A stretch of 64,000 nt of DNA from Treponema sp. (GTDB taxonomy: Bacteria; Spirochaetota; Spirochaetia; Treponematales; Treponemataceae). The notes under the pieces are model-generated. The model had not been told where the DNA came from. It saw only the letters and a list, made by a program, of their open reading frames with translations, and searched no databases. The position numbers and the translations under genes are program-made. This document shows positions 1 through 8,730 of the stretch, one piece after another. Location: contig JAEEIU010000012.1 of NCBI GenBank assembly GCA_016281495.1, positions 270,507 through 334,506 on the forward strand, given 5' to 3'. Position 1 is the stretch's first letter; each line of letters begins with the position of its first letter.

Positions 1-1009
1 GCTGACCGACGAGGAATTGTTTCTGGTCAATGGGGGATCTGAAAGAAGAGAGAACTCCCATGAGGGTGTGGCAGGAGCTAATGTTGGTGATACAATCCAG
101 AGAAATGATGGTACGATTGTAACGCTTAATCAGGGCGATATTGACTATGCAAGGAAACAGCTTGGAATTAATGGTGGTGGGTCAGGTTCATCCGGAGGCA
201 GCTCAGGCTCATCAGGTTCTGGAAGCGGATCAGGTTCGTCTGGAGGCAGTTCTGGATCAGGTTCAAGTGGCTCTTCTGCCGATACAACACCTTCGGTTGA
301 CTTAAAGAAGAAAGCCCAGGCAGACCACAAGAAAAACACTGAGCTCATGGACGGTTGGTATGGCAACAGTGCTATTAGCCATATTGAAAAAAGCAAGAAT
401 CAGATGCTTACTGGCAACAAGATTGAGGGAGAAACGATAAATGGGGAAAATGCCGGTAATCTTACAGACCGAGGATATCCAAGCAGTATGGATCCAAACC
501 CTGGGATTTTTGTTGCCAAGGAAAATGAAAAAGACGAAATTGCATTAAGCAAAATTCAAGAAAGTATTAAACAGAATGAAGATTATAAGTATAACCAAAA
601 TGGTAATCAATTTGAGTGTGATAACTGGGTAGAAGAGGTCATTAATGATGCGGGGTATGATTCAACAGAATATTTGCTAGCCGGTAATTCATATAAATAT
701 GCATGTATAAAACATATAGAAGAAGCTAAAAAAGCTGATTCTGGATTCACGACAACAGTTCCTTCATTGGATGGTGCTTATGTTGTTTTTATGGGCGATG
801 GTACTTATCATGAAGGCATCAAAAAAGGACAGCATGCACCTGAGCATTGTGGATTATTGATAATTAATGATGGCAAGATGACCGTGTGGGATAACTCTAG
901 TTGCAATTCAAACGGAGGCGTAGAGCCGACATCTGTTTATTCTTTAACAGAAACAAAACTCAGTGCTTTTACATTGTATGAATCTTTTTATTTTAAAAGA
1001 ATACAATAA
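1..1009 (+). CDS. Double-glycine-leader exoprotein with CHAP/NlpC-like C-terminal domain (5' partial)
   Basis: The gene enters from the left edge; the frame is open from base 2 and reads LTDEELFLVNGGS, a bacteriocin-type double-glycine leader also present in the gene at 2321. The TTG start in the ORF track is therefore not the true start. After the GG come about 45 residues, a Gly/Ser linker, TPSVDLKKK and TGNKIEGETING, both shared with the second exoprotein. The C-terminal ~140 residues contain FECDNWVEEV (Cys about 201 in track numbering), an APEHCGLLI His segment and WDNSS, a Cys-His-Asn layout like CHAP/NlpC-P60 hydrolases. Family knowledge: double-glycine leaders are cleaved by C39-peptidase ABC exporters. 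I infer an exported, possibly peptidoglycan-active effector. No exporter is in the window. The leader is clear; the fold is a suggestion. Confidence 0.75.
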   Translation, partial: LTDEELFLVNGGSERRENSHEGVAGANVGDTIQRNDGTIVTLNQGDIDYARKQLGINGGGSGSSGGSSGSSGSGSGSGSSGGSSGSGSSGSSADTTPSVDLKKKAQADHKKNTELMDGWYGNSAISHIEKSKNQMLTGNKIEGETINGENAGNLTDRGYPSSMDPNPGIFVAKENEKDEIALSKIQESIKQNEDYKYNQNGNQFECDNWVEEVINDAGYDSTEYLLAGNSYKYACIKHIEEAKKADSGFTTTVPSLDGAYVVFMGDGTYHEGIKKGQHAPEHCGLLIINDGKMTVWDNSSCNSNGGVEPTSVYSLTETKLSAFTLYESFYFKRIQ

Positions 1010-1028
1010 TTTTCTTGAGAGGAAATTT

Positions 1029-2294
1029 ATGCCTATAAAAGAAAGTATTCTTGTTTCAAATTGGATTATGAAAAAGTATCGTTTTATTCATATCGCATTG
1101 TTATCTTTGCTGGTTTTATTGTCATTTGTTTCTTGCCAAGGAAATAAAACAGGTATAGGTGAAAAAACAAAAAACAATGAAATTAACAAGGTAAAAGAAG
1201 TTTCACAAGAGAACACAAATGATCATAAATCTTTTTTTTCTGCAGATACTTTTTCTCCATTTATGCTTTCTTGGAAATATGGGTTGTTAGACAAAAATCT
1301 TAATATTCAAATGGATCCAAACTATTTAACTGTTAAAGTCTATGATTATTGCGTAGTAAGAAAAACTATAAACAATGAATACACAGTTTACGATTCCAAA
1401 CTCAATGAGCTATATAATTCACCAAACATATCTTTTGTCGATATAGTATCTGAAAAATACTGCCAATTGTGGATAAAAGACCAACTTAACTCTTATGTTT
1501 TATTAAATCTGTTTGATGGTGAAAGCAAAATCTTCAATGATTATGATAGGTTGGTTCCTGATAATCTAGAAAATGAAAAATACTATGCATCAAGTTCTTT
1601 ATCGGCATTTGTAAACAAGGATTTTACCACAGAAGCATTCCCAAGTATTAGGTTTGGGGGTGGAGGTTATCCATTTCGGGAAGGGAAAGCCGTTGTTTAT
1701 TGTTATAATTACATTTATGATCCTCCTTATTCGGTTATAAATGAAAAAGGGGAACAAATTATTACAGGAATAAGTGAAGTTGGAAAATACTTTACTGAAG
1801 GCCTTCTTCCTGTAATCATGCAAGATGGTAAGTCTGGTTATATCGATGAAAACGGAAAATTTGAAATTGATTGTGATTTTAATGTATTCTATAAAGGTCC
1901 CAAGGATGGACCGAGGCTTGAATACCTTTTTTATGATGGTATAGCTGTTGTAAACAAAAAAGAAGAAGGGAAATACCAATGGTTTTTGCTTGATCGAACA
2001 AAGACTTTTACAAAAATAAATGAAAAATATGAACCACTAGGTTATGAATTCAAAGAAGGTTATCTAGTATTAAAAACCACAGACAAAGAAAATGTAAAAT
2101 ATATATTCATCAACAAAAAGGCAGAACAAGTATTTAACACTACATTTGACTATGCAGATAACTTTGTAAACGGATATGCAGTTGTGGTTTACAACGATGA
2201 AGATGCCATATTAGATAAAGAAGGTAACATATATCTTTCCAAGGATTTACTAAATGGCAGTAAAAAACCTTTTGTAAACCTGATGAAAAAATAA
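1029..2294 (+). CDS. WG-repeat-like lipoprotein
   Basis: The start is placed at ATG 1029, behind GAGAGG, rather than at the longer ORF start; ATG 1069 (MKKYRF) is an alternative. A hydrophobic signal segment ends in a lipobox (LLSFVSC), so the product is probably a lipoprotein. The body carries repeats of the form EGLLPVIMQDGKSGYIDENG and YSVINEKGEQII, the pattern of WG (KWG) repeats. It lies 20 bp after one double-glycine exoprotein and 26 bp before the next, and is AT-rich like its neighbours. A role as a periplasmic immunity or partner protein is inferred from position only. Confidence 0.75.
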   Translation: MPIKESILVSNWIMKKYRFIHIALLSLLVLLSFVSCQGNKTGIGEKTKNNEINKVKEVSQENTNDHKSFFSADTFSPFMLSWKYGLLDKNLNIQMDPNYLTVKVYDYCVVRKTINNEYTVYDSKLNELYNSPNISFVDIVSEKYCQLWIKDQLNSYVLLNLFDGESKIFNDYDRLVPDNLENEKYYASSSLSAFVNKDFTTEAFPSIRFGGGGYPFREGKAVVYCYNYIYDPPYSVINEKGEQIITGISEVGKYFTEGLLPVIMQDGKSGYIDENGKFEIDCDFNVFYKGPKDGPRLEYLFYDGIAVVNKKEEGKYQWFLLDRTKTFTKINEKYEPLGYEFKEGYLVLKTTDKENVKYIFINKKAEQVFNTTFDYADNFVNGYAVVVYNDEDAILDKEGNIYLSKDLLNGSKKPFVNLMKK

Positions 2295-2320
2295 ATACTA
2301 GCAAAAAAGTGAGGTAAACT

Positions 2321-3802
2321 ATGTTATCAAAAAGAAAGTACAGGCCATTTGAAATCCCGGATGATGCCCGCGAGCTGACCGATGAGGAATTGCTTTTGGT
2401 CAATGGGGGCGGAGCCATGACTTCCCAACATCAGGCTGAAATATCAGAAGCCTATAAGACCGGCAACCAAGAAAAAGTTGCTGAAATAATGTCGTATTAC
2501 CAGAACAGCGGGTCTTCATCTTCAAACAATTCTTCCTCAACGAGTTCCTCCAACAATTCGACACGCTCTTCCTCAACACAGTCAAACGGTTCAGGATCCG
2601 GCAGCAGTTCGTCCAGCTCAAGTTCATCCAGCAGCAGGTCTTCCAGTTCAAGCAGCTCTTCTTCAAGCTCTTCCAGTTCAAGCAGTTCATCCTCAACAAG
2701 TTCAACACCTTCCGTTGACTTAAAGAAGAAGTCTTTGAATGACCTAAAGAGGGACCTTGAGATTAGGAAGAAGATGTTCCAAGAAAACAAAGATTCTCTC
2801 ACTTCATCATCAGCAAATAATGGCCTGTCGCACTTTTACAGCCCAATTTACAAGGAAAAGGCCGATAAACTTCGTAGAACTCAGGGTATAACTGGGAACA
2901 GGATTGAAGGAAAAGAAATTAAAGGCTGGCGCAACAACGGAGACGGAACACATACTGTAATTTCAGAAGGAGCAACGCTCTGGGATTTATACGGCCCCAA
3001 CTGGAAGGAATTGTCCGGTTATGAGGGGGATCCGACCAAGCTGCATGTCGGGGATACTGTGGGGAAGAAGCAGTTAAATGAGGCAACAGGAAAAAAGCCA
3101 AATTCCCTCAAAATAGGTTTTAATCCTAATGAACCTAATTCAGATAAAAGATATAACGCCAGAGATAATGATGGCGAACACTTGATGACTGTCTTTTTTT
3201 CAGATAGAAATAATTTTGAAGATTATTCAAATTATTATTTGACAGTTGGGCAGTATGGAGCTGCAAATACCCCTGTCTATGACGGCATCGGCCTTACAGA
3301 CAATAAAGGTAACATTGTCAAAGTCTTGAAAACAAAAGAAGAAGTCTTAGCACATGCAGAAATGCTTAACCCTACATATGAGCACAATCTTTATTCTCCC
3401 TTCAAAGGACCAAAGCAAAATACAGAATATATACAAAACAATCAATTAAAATATGAAAGGGATTTTTATATAGAAACTGAAACATCTCGATATGGTTGGA
3501 CACTGGCTGCTGGCATAGCGAAGGTTTCTTCCAAAACTTTATTAGATGGTCCTGCTGCTAATGCAAATTTTGATTATTTTAATGCTGAATTATCATGGAT
3601 GAATTCACCAGAGCATACTAAAATGGGATTTAGTATTGATCTAATGGGAATAAATGGAGAGATGGGGCTTCAACTCTTTGATAAAAGGGCTACCATTGGT
3701 GGAGGTACAAGTTTAGGAATTAGTTTAGGATATGAAAGAATTGACAATTCTTATCATTTTGACTTAGGCCCTCTAGGGATTCAATTTACAATAGAGAAGT
3801 AA
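2321..3802 (+). CDS. Double-glycine-leader exoprotein with LysM-like segment
   Basis: This is the intact member of the exoprotein pair, 493 aa. The N-terminus has an ELTDEELLLVNGGG leader; cleavage after GG would leave a ~460-residue protein. There follow a short helical stretch, about 70 residues of nearly pure serine, then STPSVDLKKK and TGNRIEGKEIKG, both shared with the upstream exoprotein. Residues ~205-245 (HTVISEGATLWDLYGPNW ... LHVGDTV) resemble a LysM motif, suggesting glycan binding. The remaining ~240 residues differ from the upstream protein and end in alternating Gly-rich beta-like segments (GGGTSLGISLGYER) that I cannot assign. Shared N-terminus with a different C-terminus is the design of polymorphic toxins and effectors. 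RBS is GTGAGG before ATG 2321. Confidence 0.8.
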   Translation: MLSKRKYRPFEIPDDARELTDEELLLVNGGGAMTSQHQAEISEAYKTGNQEKVAEIMSYYQNSGSSSSNNSSSTSSSNNSTRSSSTQSNGSGSGSSSSSSSSSSSRSSSSSSSSSSSSSSSSSSSTSSTPSVDLKKKSLNDLKRDLEIRKKMFQENKDSLTSSSANNGLSHFYSPIYKEKADKLRRTQGITGNRIEGKEIKGWRNNGDGTHTVISEGATLWDLYGPNWKELSGYEGDPTKLHVGDTVGKKQLNEATGKKPNSLKIGFNPNEPNSDKRYNARDNDGEHLMTVFFSDRNNFEDYSNYYLTVGQYGAANTPVYDGIGLTDNKGNIVKVLKTKEEVLAHAEMLNPTYEHNLYSPFKGPKQNTEYIQNNQLKYERDFYIETETSRYGWTLAAGIAKVSSKTLLDGPAANANFDYFNAELSWMNSPEHTKMGFSIDLMGINGEMGLQLFDKRATIGGGTSLGISLGYERIDNSYHFDLGPLGIQFTIEK

Positions 3803-3804
3803 GA

Positions 3805-4167
3805 ATGAAAAAGGGAATAGTTTTATTTTTCTTGGGTTTAGGAACCGTTTATCTAATGACTCTTGTTTATTTCTTAATTAATTATTTTACATCCAAACCT
3901 ATTAATTACTTTAACTTTTTCACTTTTCCATTAACTTCATACCTGTCTGGAGCTGTTACTTCAAAATTGAACAGTAAAATTTTACCAAAGACAATGGCAG
4001 AGATTACCAAGTTTATAGGACTTGTTTTCTTTAGCTTCATTACAATGTTCCAAATATTTGAAAGCTCTGACATAAAGAATTCCTTTTGTTTGATTATTGT
4101 TATTTCGATTATTTTCAATTTTAATACTAATGTAGAAAACAAGAATGACAAAGGGGGATCAAGATGA
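3805..4167 (+). CDS. Small membrane protein, candidate immunity or accessory protein
   Basis: 120 aa with about three hydrophobic segments and a charged C-terminus (ENKNDKGGSR). It starts 2 bases after the stop of the LysM exoprotein and overlaps the next gene by 4 bases (ATGA), so the three genes are probably translationally coupled. No family recognised. Close coupling to a putative exported effector fits an immunity protein, but this is inference. AT-rich like the flanking genes. Confidence 0.7.
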   Translation: MKKGIVLFFLGLGTVYLMTLVYFLINYFTSKPINYFNFFTFPLTSYLSGAVTSKLNSKILPKTMAEITKFIGLVFFSFITMFQIFESSDIKNSFCLIIVISIIFNFNTNVENKNDKGGSR

Positions 4168-4571
4168 AAATAAAACGACATAGCATCATAATTTTTCTTG
4201 CTTTAATAGCACTTGATTTGGTTATTTCAGTAATAAACTATATAATAAGAGGGCAAGAAAGTGTTTCTGACATATTGATGTTTTCCTTTATTATCGTGAC
4301 AGCGTTTTTTGTCGTTTATTTTGGACTCAAGTTTATAGATGTTTTATTTAAAAGACCACTGCTAGGATATAGAATCATGTTCATGATTATGGGGATTTTC
4401 TGTTCAATAGTTTTCGGATTGGATGTCCTTTATGATGTAAGGTCCCTCTTTCATGTGACAATGCCACTTTCAACCGCTTTAGCCTGCCTTGTCGGTATTT
4501 TGGACATTAAAATATCACCTAAAAGCGATGTGGCTTCAACCGAAGAGAAGGGCTTAGATGAATTGGAATAA
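4164..4571 (+). CDS. Small four-TM membrane protein, candidate immunity or accessory protein
   Basis: 135 aa. Four hydrophobic stretches are visible and the C-terminal tail is soluble and acidic (STEEKGLDELE). It overlaps the preceding membrane-protein gene by 4 bases and its RBS (GGGGATCAAG) lies inside that gene. No family assignment. Position at the end of the exoprotein operon suggests a role in that system. Confidence 0.7.
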   Translation: MKIKRHSIIIFLALIALDLVISVINYIIRGQESVSDILMFSFIIVTAFFVVYFGLKFIDVLFKRPLLGYRIMFMIMGIFCSIVFGLDVLYDVRSLFHVTMPLSTALACLVGILDIKISPKSDVASTEEKGLDELE

Positions 4572-4601
4572 GCCTATTCAGAAAAGACGAAAGGATGAAA
4601 C

Positions 4602-4709
4602 GTGAGTATTAATCATTCCGAAGAATTCCATGACAAAACCGTTCGCAGAGTGGTGAAGGTTTCCGACATAGACCCAGAAAAGAGATTTGTCAAACTGGAA
4701 AAGTTGTGA
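4602..4709 (+). CDS. Possible 35-aa small ORF
   Basis: A GTG-started ORF (VSINHSEEFHDKTV...) with AAAGGA 7 bases upstream, charged and soluble, ending before the promoter of the aldo/keto reductase. It is too short for the ORF track. It may be a real small protein or the tail of a decayed exoprotein module. No family recognised. Confidence 0.3.
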   Translation: MSINHSEEFHDKTVRRVVKVSDIDPEKRFVKLEKL

Positions 4710-4758
4710 TTCCCGCAAAAACAAAAATTACCCAATAGATGACAAAATTTAATTAGCT

Positions 4759-4802
4759 TATAATCCATTTTCATGTTATAATCTCTTTATAATAGGAGGT
4801 TT
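4759..4802 (+). promoter_or_regulatory. Likely promoter and RBS of the aldo/keto reductase-lar operon
   Basis: Two TATAAT boxes (4759-4764 and 4777-4782) precede a strong AGGAGG at 4795-4800 just before ATG 4804. Neither box has a good -35 hexamer at 17 bp, so an activator may help or the start may be elsewhere. Confidence 0.45.
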
Positions 4803-4803
4803 A

Positions 4804-5931
4804 ATGTCAGACTACTTTGGAAAAGATGTTCCCAAGCTGGGATTTGGACTCATGCGGCTTCCAAAGCTGGAAGATGGTAAAACGATCGACATTGAGCAGA
4901 CCAAGACGATGGTCGACATGTTCATGAAGGCTGGCCTTACCTATTTTGACACGGCTTACGTTTATGAGGGCGGTGAATCGGAAAAGGCGGCTAAAGTTGC
5001 CCTTGTTGACCGTTACCCCCGGGAATCATTCACCTTATGCACCAAGCTGAACGCAGGCGTGGCCAAAAACGAGGAAGATGCCAAACAGCAGTTTTACACC
5101 AGTCTTGAACGCACGGGCGCCGGCTTCTTTGACTATTACCTCCTTCATGCGCTGGGAAAGGGCAACATAAAATTCTACGATGACTATCACCTATGGGATT
5201 TTGTAAAGGAGCAGAGGGACAAGGGGCTCATAAAATACTGGGGCTTTTCATTCCACGATGACCACGAATTCCTGGACACGCTTTTGACCCAACACCCCGA
5301 CGTTGATTTCATTCAGCTGCAGATTAACTATGCGGACTGGGAAAGCAACAATGTTGAATCGCGTCTCTGCTATGAGGTTGCGAGGAAACACGGTAAGTCG
5401 ATTGTCGTAATGGAACCGGTAAAGGGCGGCGCATTGGCAAATCCACCTGATTCCGTCAAAAAGGTTTTCCTTGATGCAAACCCCAATGCATCTGTGGCTT
5501 CATGGGCGATTCGTTATGCGGCTTCTCTGGACGGCATCCTCACAGTTTTAAGCGGAATGTCAAACATCCAGCAGATGCAGGACAACCTGAGCTATATGTC
5601 GGACTTCAAGCCCCTGGACGAAAGCGAAAGAGAGGTGATTGCAGCGGCTCAGGACGCTTTGTCTAAAGTTGAACAGATTCCCTGCACCTCATGCCGTTAT
5701 TGTGTTCCGGGCTGTCCTCTTCACATTTCTATACCGTCCTTGTTTGACGCCATGAACCGGAAGCTCATCTACAATGACTTTGAGGCGGCAAAAATGTCGT
5801 TCGGTTGGGCTACGGCAGACAACGGCAAGCCAAGCCAATGCGTTCAGTGCGGTCAATGCGAGGCTGCGTGTCCCCAACATTTGCCCATTATAAAGCACCT
5901 GGAAGAAATTGCGGCTTTATTCGAAGCATGA
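4804..5931 (+). CDS. Aldo/keto reductase with C-terminal 2x[4Fe-4S] ferredoxin domain
   Basis: 375 aa. Residues 1-270 form an aldo/keto reductase TIM barrel: LGFGLMRLP near the N-terminus, FDTAYVYEGGESE holding the catalytic Asp/Tyr, and YYLLHALGK. The C-terminus has two cysteine clusters, CTSCRYCVPGCP and CVQCGQCEAACPQ, typical of 4Fe-4S sites. This matches the widespread AKR-ferredoxin fusions of anaerobes, a cytoplasmic oxidoreductase of unknown substrate. It is the first gene of a co-directional run ending with larB-larC; whether it is functionally linked to them is not known. Confidence 0.9.
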   Translation: MSDYFGKDVPKLGFGLMRLPKLEDGKTIDIEQTKTMVDMFMKAGLTYFDTAYVYEGGESEKAAKVALVDRYPRESFTLCTKLNAGVAKNEEDAKQQFYTSLERTGAGFFDYYLLHALGKGNIKFYDDYHLWDFVKEQRDKGLIKYWGFSFHDDHEFLDTLLTQHPDVDFIQLQINYADWESNNVESRLCYEVARKHGKSIVVMEPVKGGALANPPDSVKKVFLDANPNASVASWAIRYAASLDGILTVLSGMSNIQQMQDNLSYMSDFKPLDESEREVIAAAQDALSKVEQIPCTSCRYCVPGCPLHISIPSLFDAMNRKLIYNDFEAAKMSFGWATADNGKPSQCVQCGQCEAACPQHLPIIKHLEEIAALFEA

Positions 5932-5972
5932 TAATATGATTAAAACAGGAAATTAATTTTGGAGGAATAATT

Positions 5973-6368
5973 ATGGCATGTTTTGCAGTACCTTTGGCAG
6001 AAGCGTTGATAGTATCTGCTGTCCGCGGTGTGATTGGTAACAAAAGGACTTCAAGTTCTGTGGTTGAAGAATCAAAGGAGGGCAGCAAGATTGTATCCAT
6101 CAAGCAGAAACTGGGATGGCTTCAGAACCTGCTCTATGGTGGAAGCGCCCTGCTTGCGATTGAGCACATCTATCACGGAGAGGTTGTCCTTTATCCGCCT
6201 TTCCTGACTGCAATGCGCAACCCGGAAGACATACCCGAGATGCTGCACGAAATGTCCACGGTCGGTGTGGGAATGGCTGTCCTTGTTACCGCTGTATGGG
6301 CGATAGCAGTGGGAGTTTCTTCGGCATTGAAAAAGAAGAAAATGCTTCCTGCAAGGGGTATTGCCTGA
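5973..6368 (+). CDS. Small membrane protein, function unknown
   Basis: 131 aa. An N-terminal hydrophobic stretch (FAVPLAEALIVSAVRGVIG), a charged cytoplasmic-looking loop and two further hydrophobic segments around residues 58-75 and 100-120 are visible. RBS GGAGGAATAATT precedes ATG. Its stop TGA overlaps the next gene's ATG (TGATG), so the two membrane proteins are coupled. No family recognised. Position between an oxidoreductase and larB-larC could suggest cofactor or metal handling, but nothing in the sequence proves it. Confidence 0.75.
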   Translation: MACFAVPLAEALIVSAVRGVIGNKRTSSSVVEESKEGSKIVSIKQKLGWLQNLLYGGSALLAIEHIYHGEVVLYPPFLTAMRNPEDIPEMLHEMSTVGVGMAVLVTAVWAIAVGVSSALKKKKMLPARGIA

Positions 6369-6652
6369 TGTGTGAGATAATGACCATAGCAGCCGCCCTT
6401 GTCTTTACTGTGGTTTATGCAGTTCAGAGGAAAAGGGGAATCAGCAGCAAGCCTGTCTTTGTGACTATGCTCATGTTCTGGGGTGCCACCTTGATGTGGG
6501 CAGTTGATGGAATTGCCAGCGTTCTTGAAGGTGAGCCTTTCTTTGACATCAGCATGGAAGACACGATTCTTGGCTTTATAATCCTTGGAGCCGGACTAGC
6601 GATATTCGCATTTATGCTTTTGATCAACAGGGCAAAAAAAGCCAGGGCTTAA
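6368..6652 (+). CDS. Small three-TM membrane protein, function unknown
   Basis: 94 aa starting MCEIMTIAAAL. The ATG at 6368 overlaps the previous stop and is preferred over the longer ORF start at 6296, which would read through the upstream gene in another frame. Three hydrophobic segments and a basic tail (NRAKKARA). larB starts 1 base after its stop. Probable partner of the preceding membrane protein. Confidence 0.7.
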   Translation: MCEIMTIAAALVFTVVYAVQRKRGISSKPVFVTMLMFWGATLMWAVDGIASVLEGEPFFDISMEDTILGFIILGAGLAIFAFMLLINRAKKARA

Positions 6653-6653
6653 A

Positions 6654-7373
6654 ATGATTGACGGAAAAACAAGCTCTCAGGAGGCTTCTGAAAAATTCGA
6701 AGATCTTGGTTTTGCAAAATTGGATACAGACCGAAAGGAACGTACCGGCTTTGCAGAGGTTGTTTTCTGTCAGGGCAAGGACGATTCATTTTTAACAAAA
6801 ATATTTTCAACTCTTTTTGAACACAACGGCGAAGTTTTGGGAACCAGGGCGACTGAGGCTCAGGCTGAATTGCTCAAAAAAACTTTTCCGGATCTGACTT
6901 ACGACAAGGTTTCCAGAATCATCAGGATTGAAAAATCACAAAAAGAACAAATCGGAAAGATAGCCGTGTGCTGTGCAGGAACGGCAGACATTTCCGTTGC
7001 AGAAGAAGCGGCTCAGACAGCTGAATTTTTCGGTTCAAGAGTACAGCGCTTTTTTGACGTGGGTGTAAGCGGAATCCACCGACTCCTTTCATGTATCGAC
7101 AAGATTAACGAGGCAAATTGTGTTGTTGCGGTGGCAGGAATGGAAGGGGCTTTGGCCAGCGTTCTTGGGGGCCTTGTTTCTGTACCAATTATAGCCGTAC
7201 CAACTTCTGTGGGATATGGCGCCAGCTTTAACGGACTTTCCGCATTACTTACCATGCTGAACTCATGCTCAAACGGAATAAGCGTGGTGAACATTGACAA
7301 CGGCTATGGCGCGGGATATCTTGCGACACAAATCAACAGGCTTGCGGTTAACGGCAGCACAAAAGGAAAATGA
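6654..7373 (+). CDS. larB: LarB, pyridinium-3,5-biscarboxylic acid mononucleotide synthase
   Basis: 239 aa. The C-terminal ~125 residues form an AIR-carboxylase (PurE)-like domain: VCCAGTADISVAEEAA, VVAVAGMEGALASVLGG and VPTSVGYGASFNG are characteristic of LarB. Known role: carboxylation and hydrolysis of nicotinic acid adenine dinucleotide in synthesis of the nickel-pincer nucleotide cofactor of lactate racemase and related enzymes. It overlaps larC by 4 bases. larE and larA are absent from the window, so the target enzyme and the sulfur transferase must lie elsewhere. Confidence 0.9.
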   Translation: MIDGKTSSQEASEKFEDLGFAKLDTDRKERTGFAEVVFCQGKDDSFLTKIFSTLFEHNGEVLGTRATEAQAELLKKTFPDLTYDKVSRIIRIEKSQKEQIGKIAVCCAGTADISVAEEAAQTAEFFGSRVQRFFDVGVSGIHRLLSCIDKINEANCVVAVAGMEGALASVLGGLVSVPIIAVPTSVGYGASFNGLSALLTMLNSCSNGISVVNIDNGYGAGYLATQINRLAVNGSTKGK

Positions 7374-8722
7374 TTATGGAAGACAATTCTTTGTATCTTG
7401 AATGTACCTCAGGAATCAGCGGGGACATGGCGGTTGCGGCACTCCTTGATGCGGGGGCAGACCAGGATGTTCTGGAGTCAGCCCTCAAATCAATTCCGGC
7501 ACAGGGTTTTAAAACAGAAATCTCACGGGTAAACAAGGGTGGAGTCAGCTGCTGTGACTTTAACGTAATCCTTGACGCTGAACACGAAAACCACGATCAC
7601 GACATGGAATACCTCTACGGCCACGAACATTCACACGAAGAACATGAGCACGACCATGACCACGAACATCATCACCATGAGCATGAAGAACACGAGCATA
7701 CACATGATCATGAGCACCATCATGACCACGAACATGAGCATGCACACCACCACCATCACACTGGAATCAGGGAAATATATTCAATCATAGATAAAACCAA
7801 CATGACCGACGGGGCACGGACACTTGCAAAAAAAATCTTTGACATCATCGCACAGGCAGAATCCACAGCCCACAATGTCCCGGTAGAAGAAGTACATTTT
7901 CACGAGGTTGGGGCAATTGATTCAATCGTGGACGTAATTGCACTGGCAGTCTGCTTTGACAACCTGCATCCCACGCATGTCTATGTTCCCCATTTATGCG
8001 AAGGCACCGGCACAGTAAGATGTCAGCACGGCATTCTTCCGGTTCCAGTTCCGGCAGTGACCCACATTGTTGCGTCCCATCACATTCCACTTGAATTCAT
8101 ATCCGAACACGGGGAATTTGTTACACCCACAGGAGCCGCATTTGTTGCCGCAGTACGAACCGACGCCCAGCTTCCCAAACATTTTACAATCAACAAAATT
8201 GGAATGGGTGCGGGAAAAAGGAACTACCACCGCCCAAGCATTTTACGTGCAATGATGATTCAGGAAATTGCAGAGACAAAAATCCAGGACAATACTGTAT
8301 ACAAACTGGAAACAAACATAGACGATTCAAACGGAGAACAGCTTGGCTATGTCATGGACCTTCTGTTAAAGGCAGGTGCTTTCGACGTACACTACATGCC
8401 CTGCTTTATGAAAAAGAACCGCCCAGGCTACATGCTCACGGTTGTGTGCGACAAGGAAATGATTCCCGAACTTGAGCACATAATATTCAAGAACACCACG
8501 ACAATCGGAATCCGCCGCATGAAGTACGAGCGTTCAATCCTGCCGCGAAAAACCTACACCGTACATACCATCTGGGGAGAAGCAGCCGTTAAGGAAGTTG
8601 TCCTTGATTCCGGAGAAAAGCGCATCTACCCTGAATACGAAAGCATCGTCAAAATCTGCAGGGAAACAGGCCTACCCTATGCAAAGGTGTATTCCGAAAT
8701 ATTTAAATCAACTTCATCATAA
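7370..8722 (+). CDS. larC: LarC, nickel-pincer cofactor nickel-insertion protein, with long His-rich segment
   Basis: 450 aa, a single uninterrupted LarC; in Lactobacillus plantarum the product needs a programmed frameshift (larC1/larC2). The N-terminus YLECTSGISGDMAVAALLDAG and VEEVHFHEVGAIDSIVD are family signatures; ETNIDDSNGEQLGYVMDLL and the GIRRMKYERSILPR segment mark the C-terminal part. Residues ~69-131 are dominated by His, Glu and Asp, an expected nickel-binding or storage insertion. It catalyses CTP-dependent nickel insertion into the pincer nucleotide. ATG 7370 overlaps the larB stop; ATG 7376 is an equally plausible start. Confidence 0.93.
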   Translation: MIMEDNSLYLECTSGISGDMAVAALLDAGADQDVLESALKSIPAQGFKTEISRVNKGGVSCCDFNVILDAEHENHDHDMEYLYGHEHSHEEHEHDHDHEHHHHEHEEHEHTHDHEHHHDHEHEHAHHHHHTGIREIYSIIDKTNMTDGARTLAKKIFDIIAQAESTAHNVPVEEVHFHEVGAIDSIVDVIALAVCFDNLHPTHVYVPHLCEGTGTVRCQHGILPVPVPAVTHIVASHHIPLEFISEHGEFVTPTGAAFVAAVRTDAQLPKHFTINKIGMGAGKRNYHRPSILRAMMIQEIAETKIQDNTVYKLETNIDDSNGEQLGYVMDLLLKAGAFDVHYMPCFMKKNRPGYMLTVVCDKEMIPELEHIIFKNTTTIGIRRMKYERSILPRKTYTVHTIWGEAAVKEVVLDSGEKRIYPEYESIVKICRETGLPYAKVYSEIFKSTSS

Positions 8723-8730
8723 TCAAGTAA

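Noticed and set aside
2400-2802. Minus-strand ORFs rich in Glu/Leu opposite the serine linker
   Set aside because: They are the complement of the poly-Ser/Gly coding region of the exoprotein at 2321 and have no independent support.
7560-7790. ORFs rich in Thr/Met or His/Arg within larC
   Set aside because: Out-of-frame readings of the His-rich segment of LarC.
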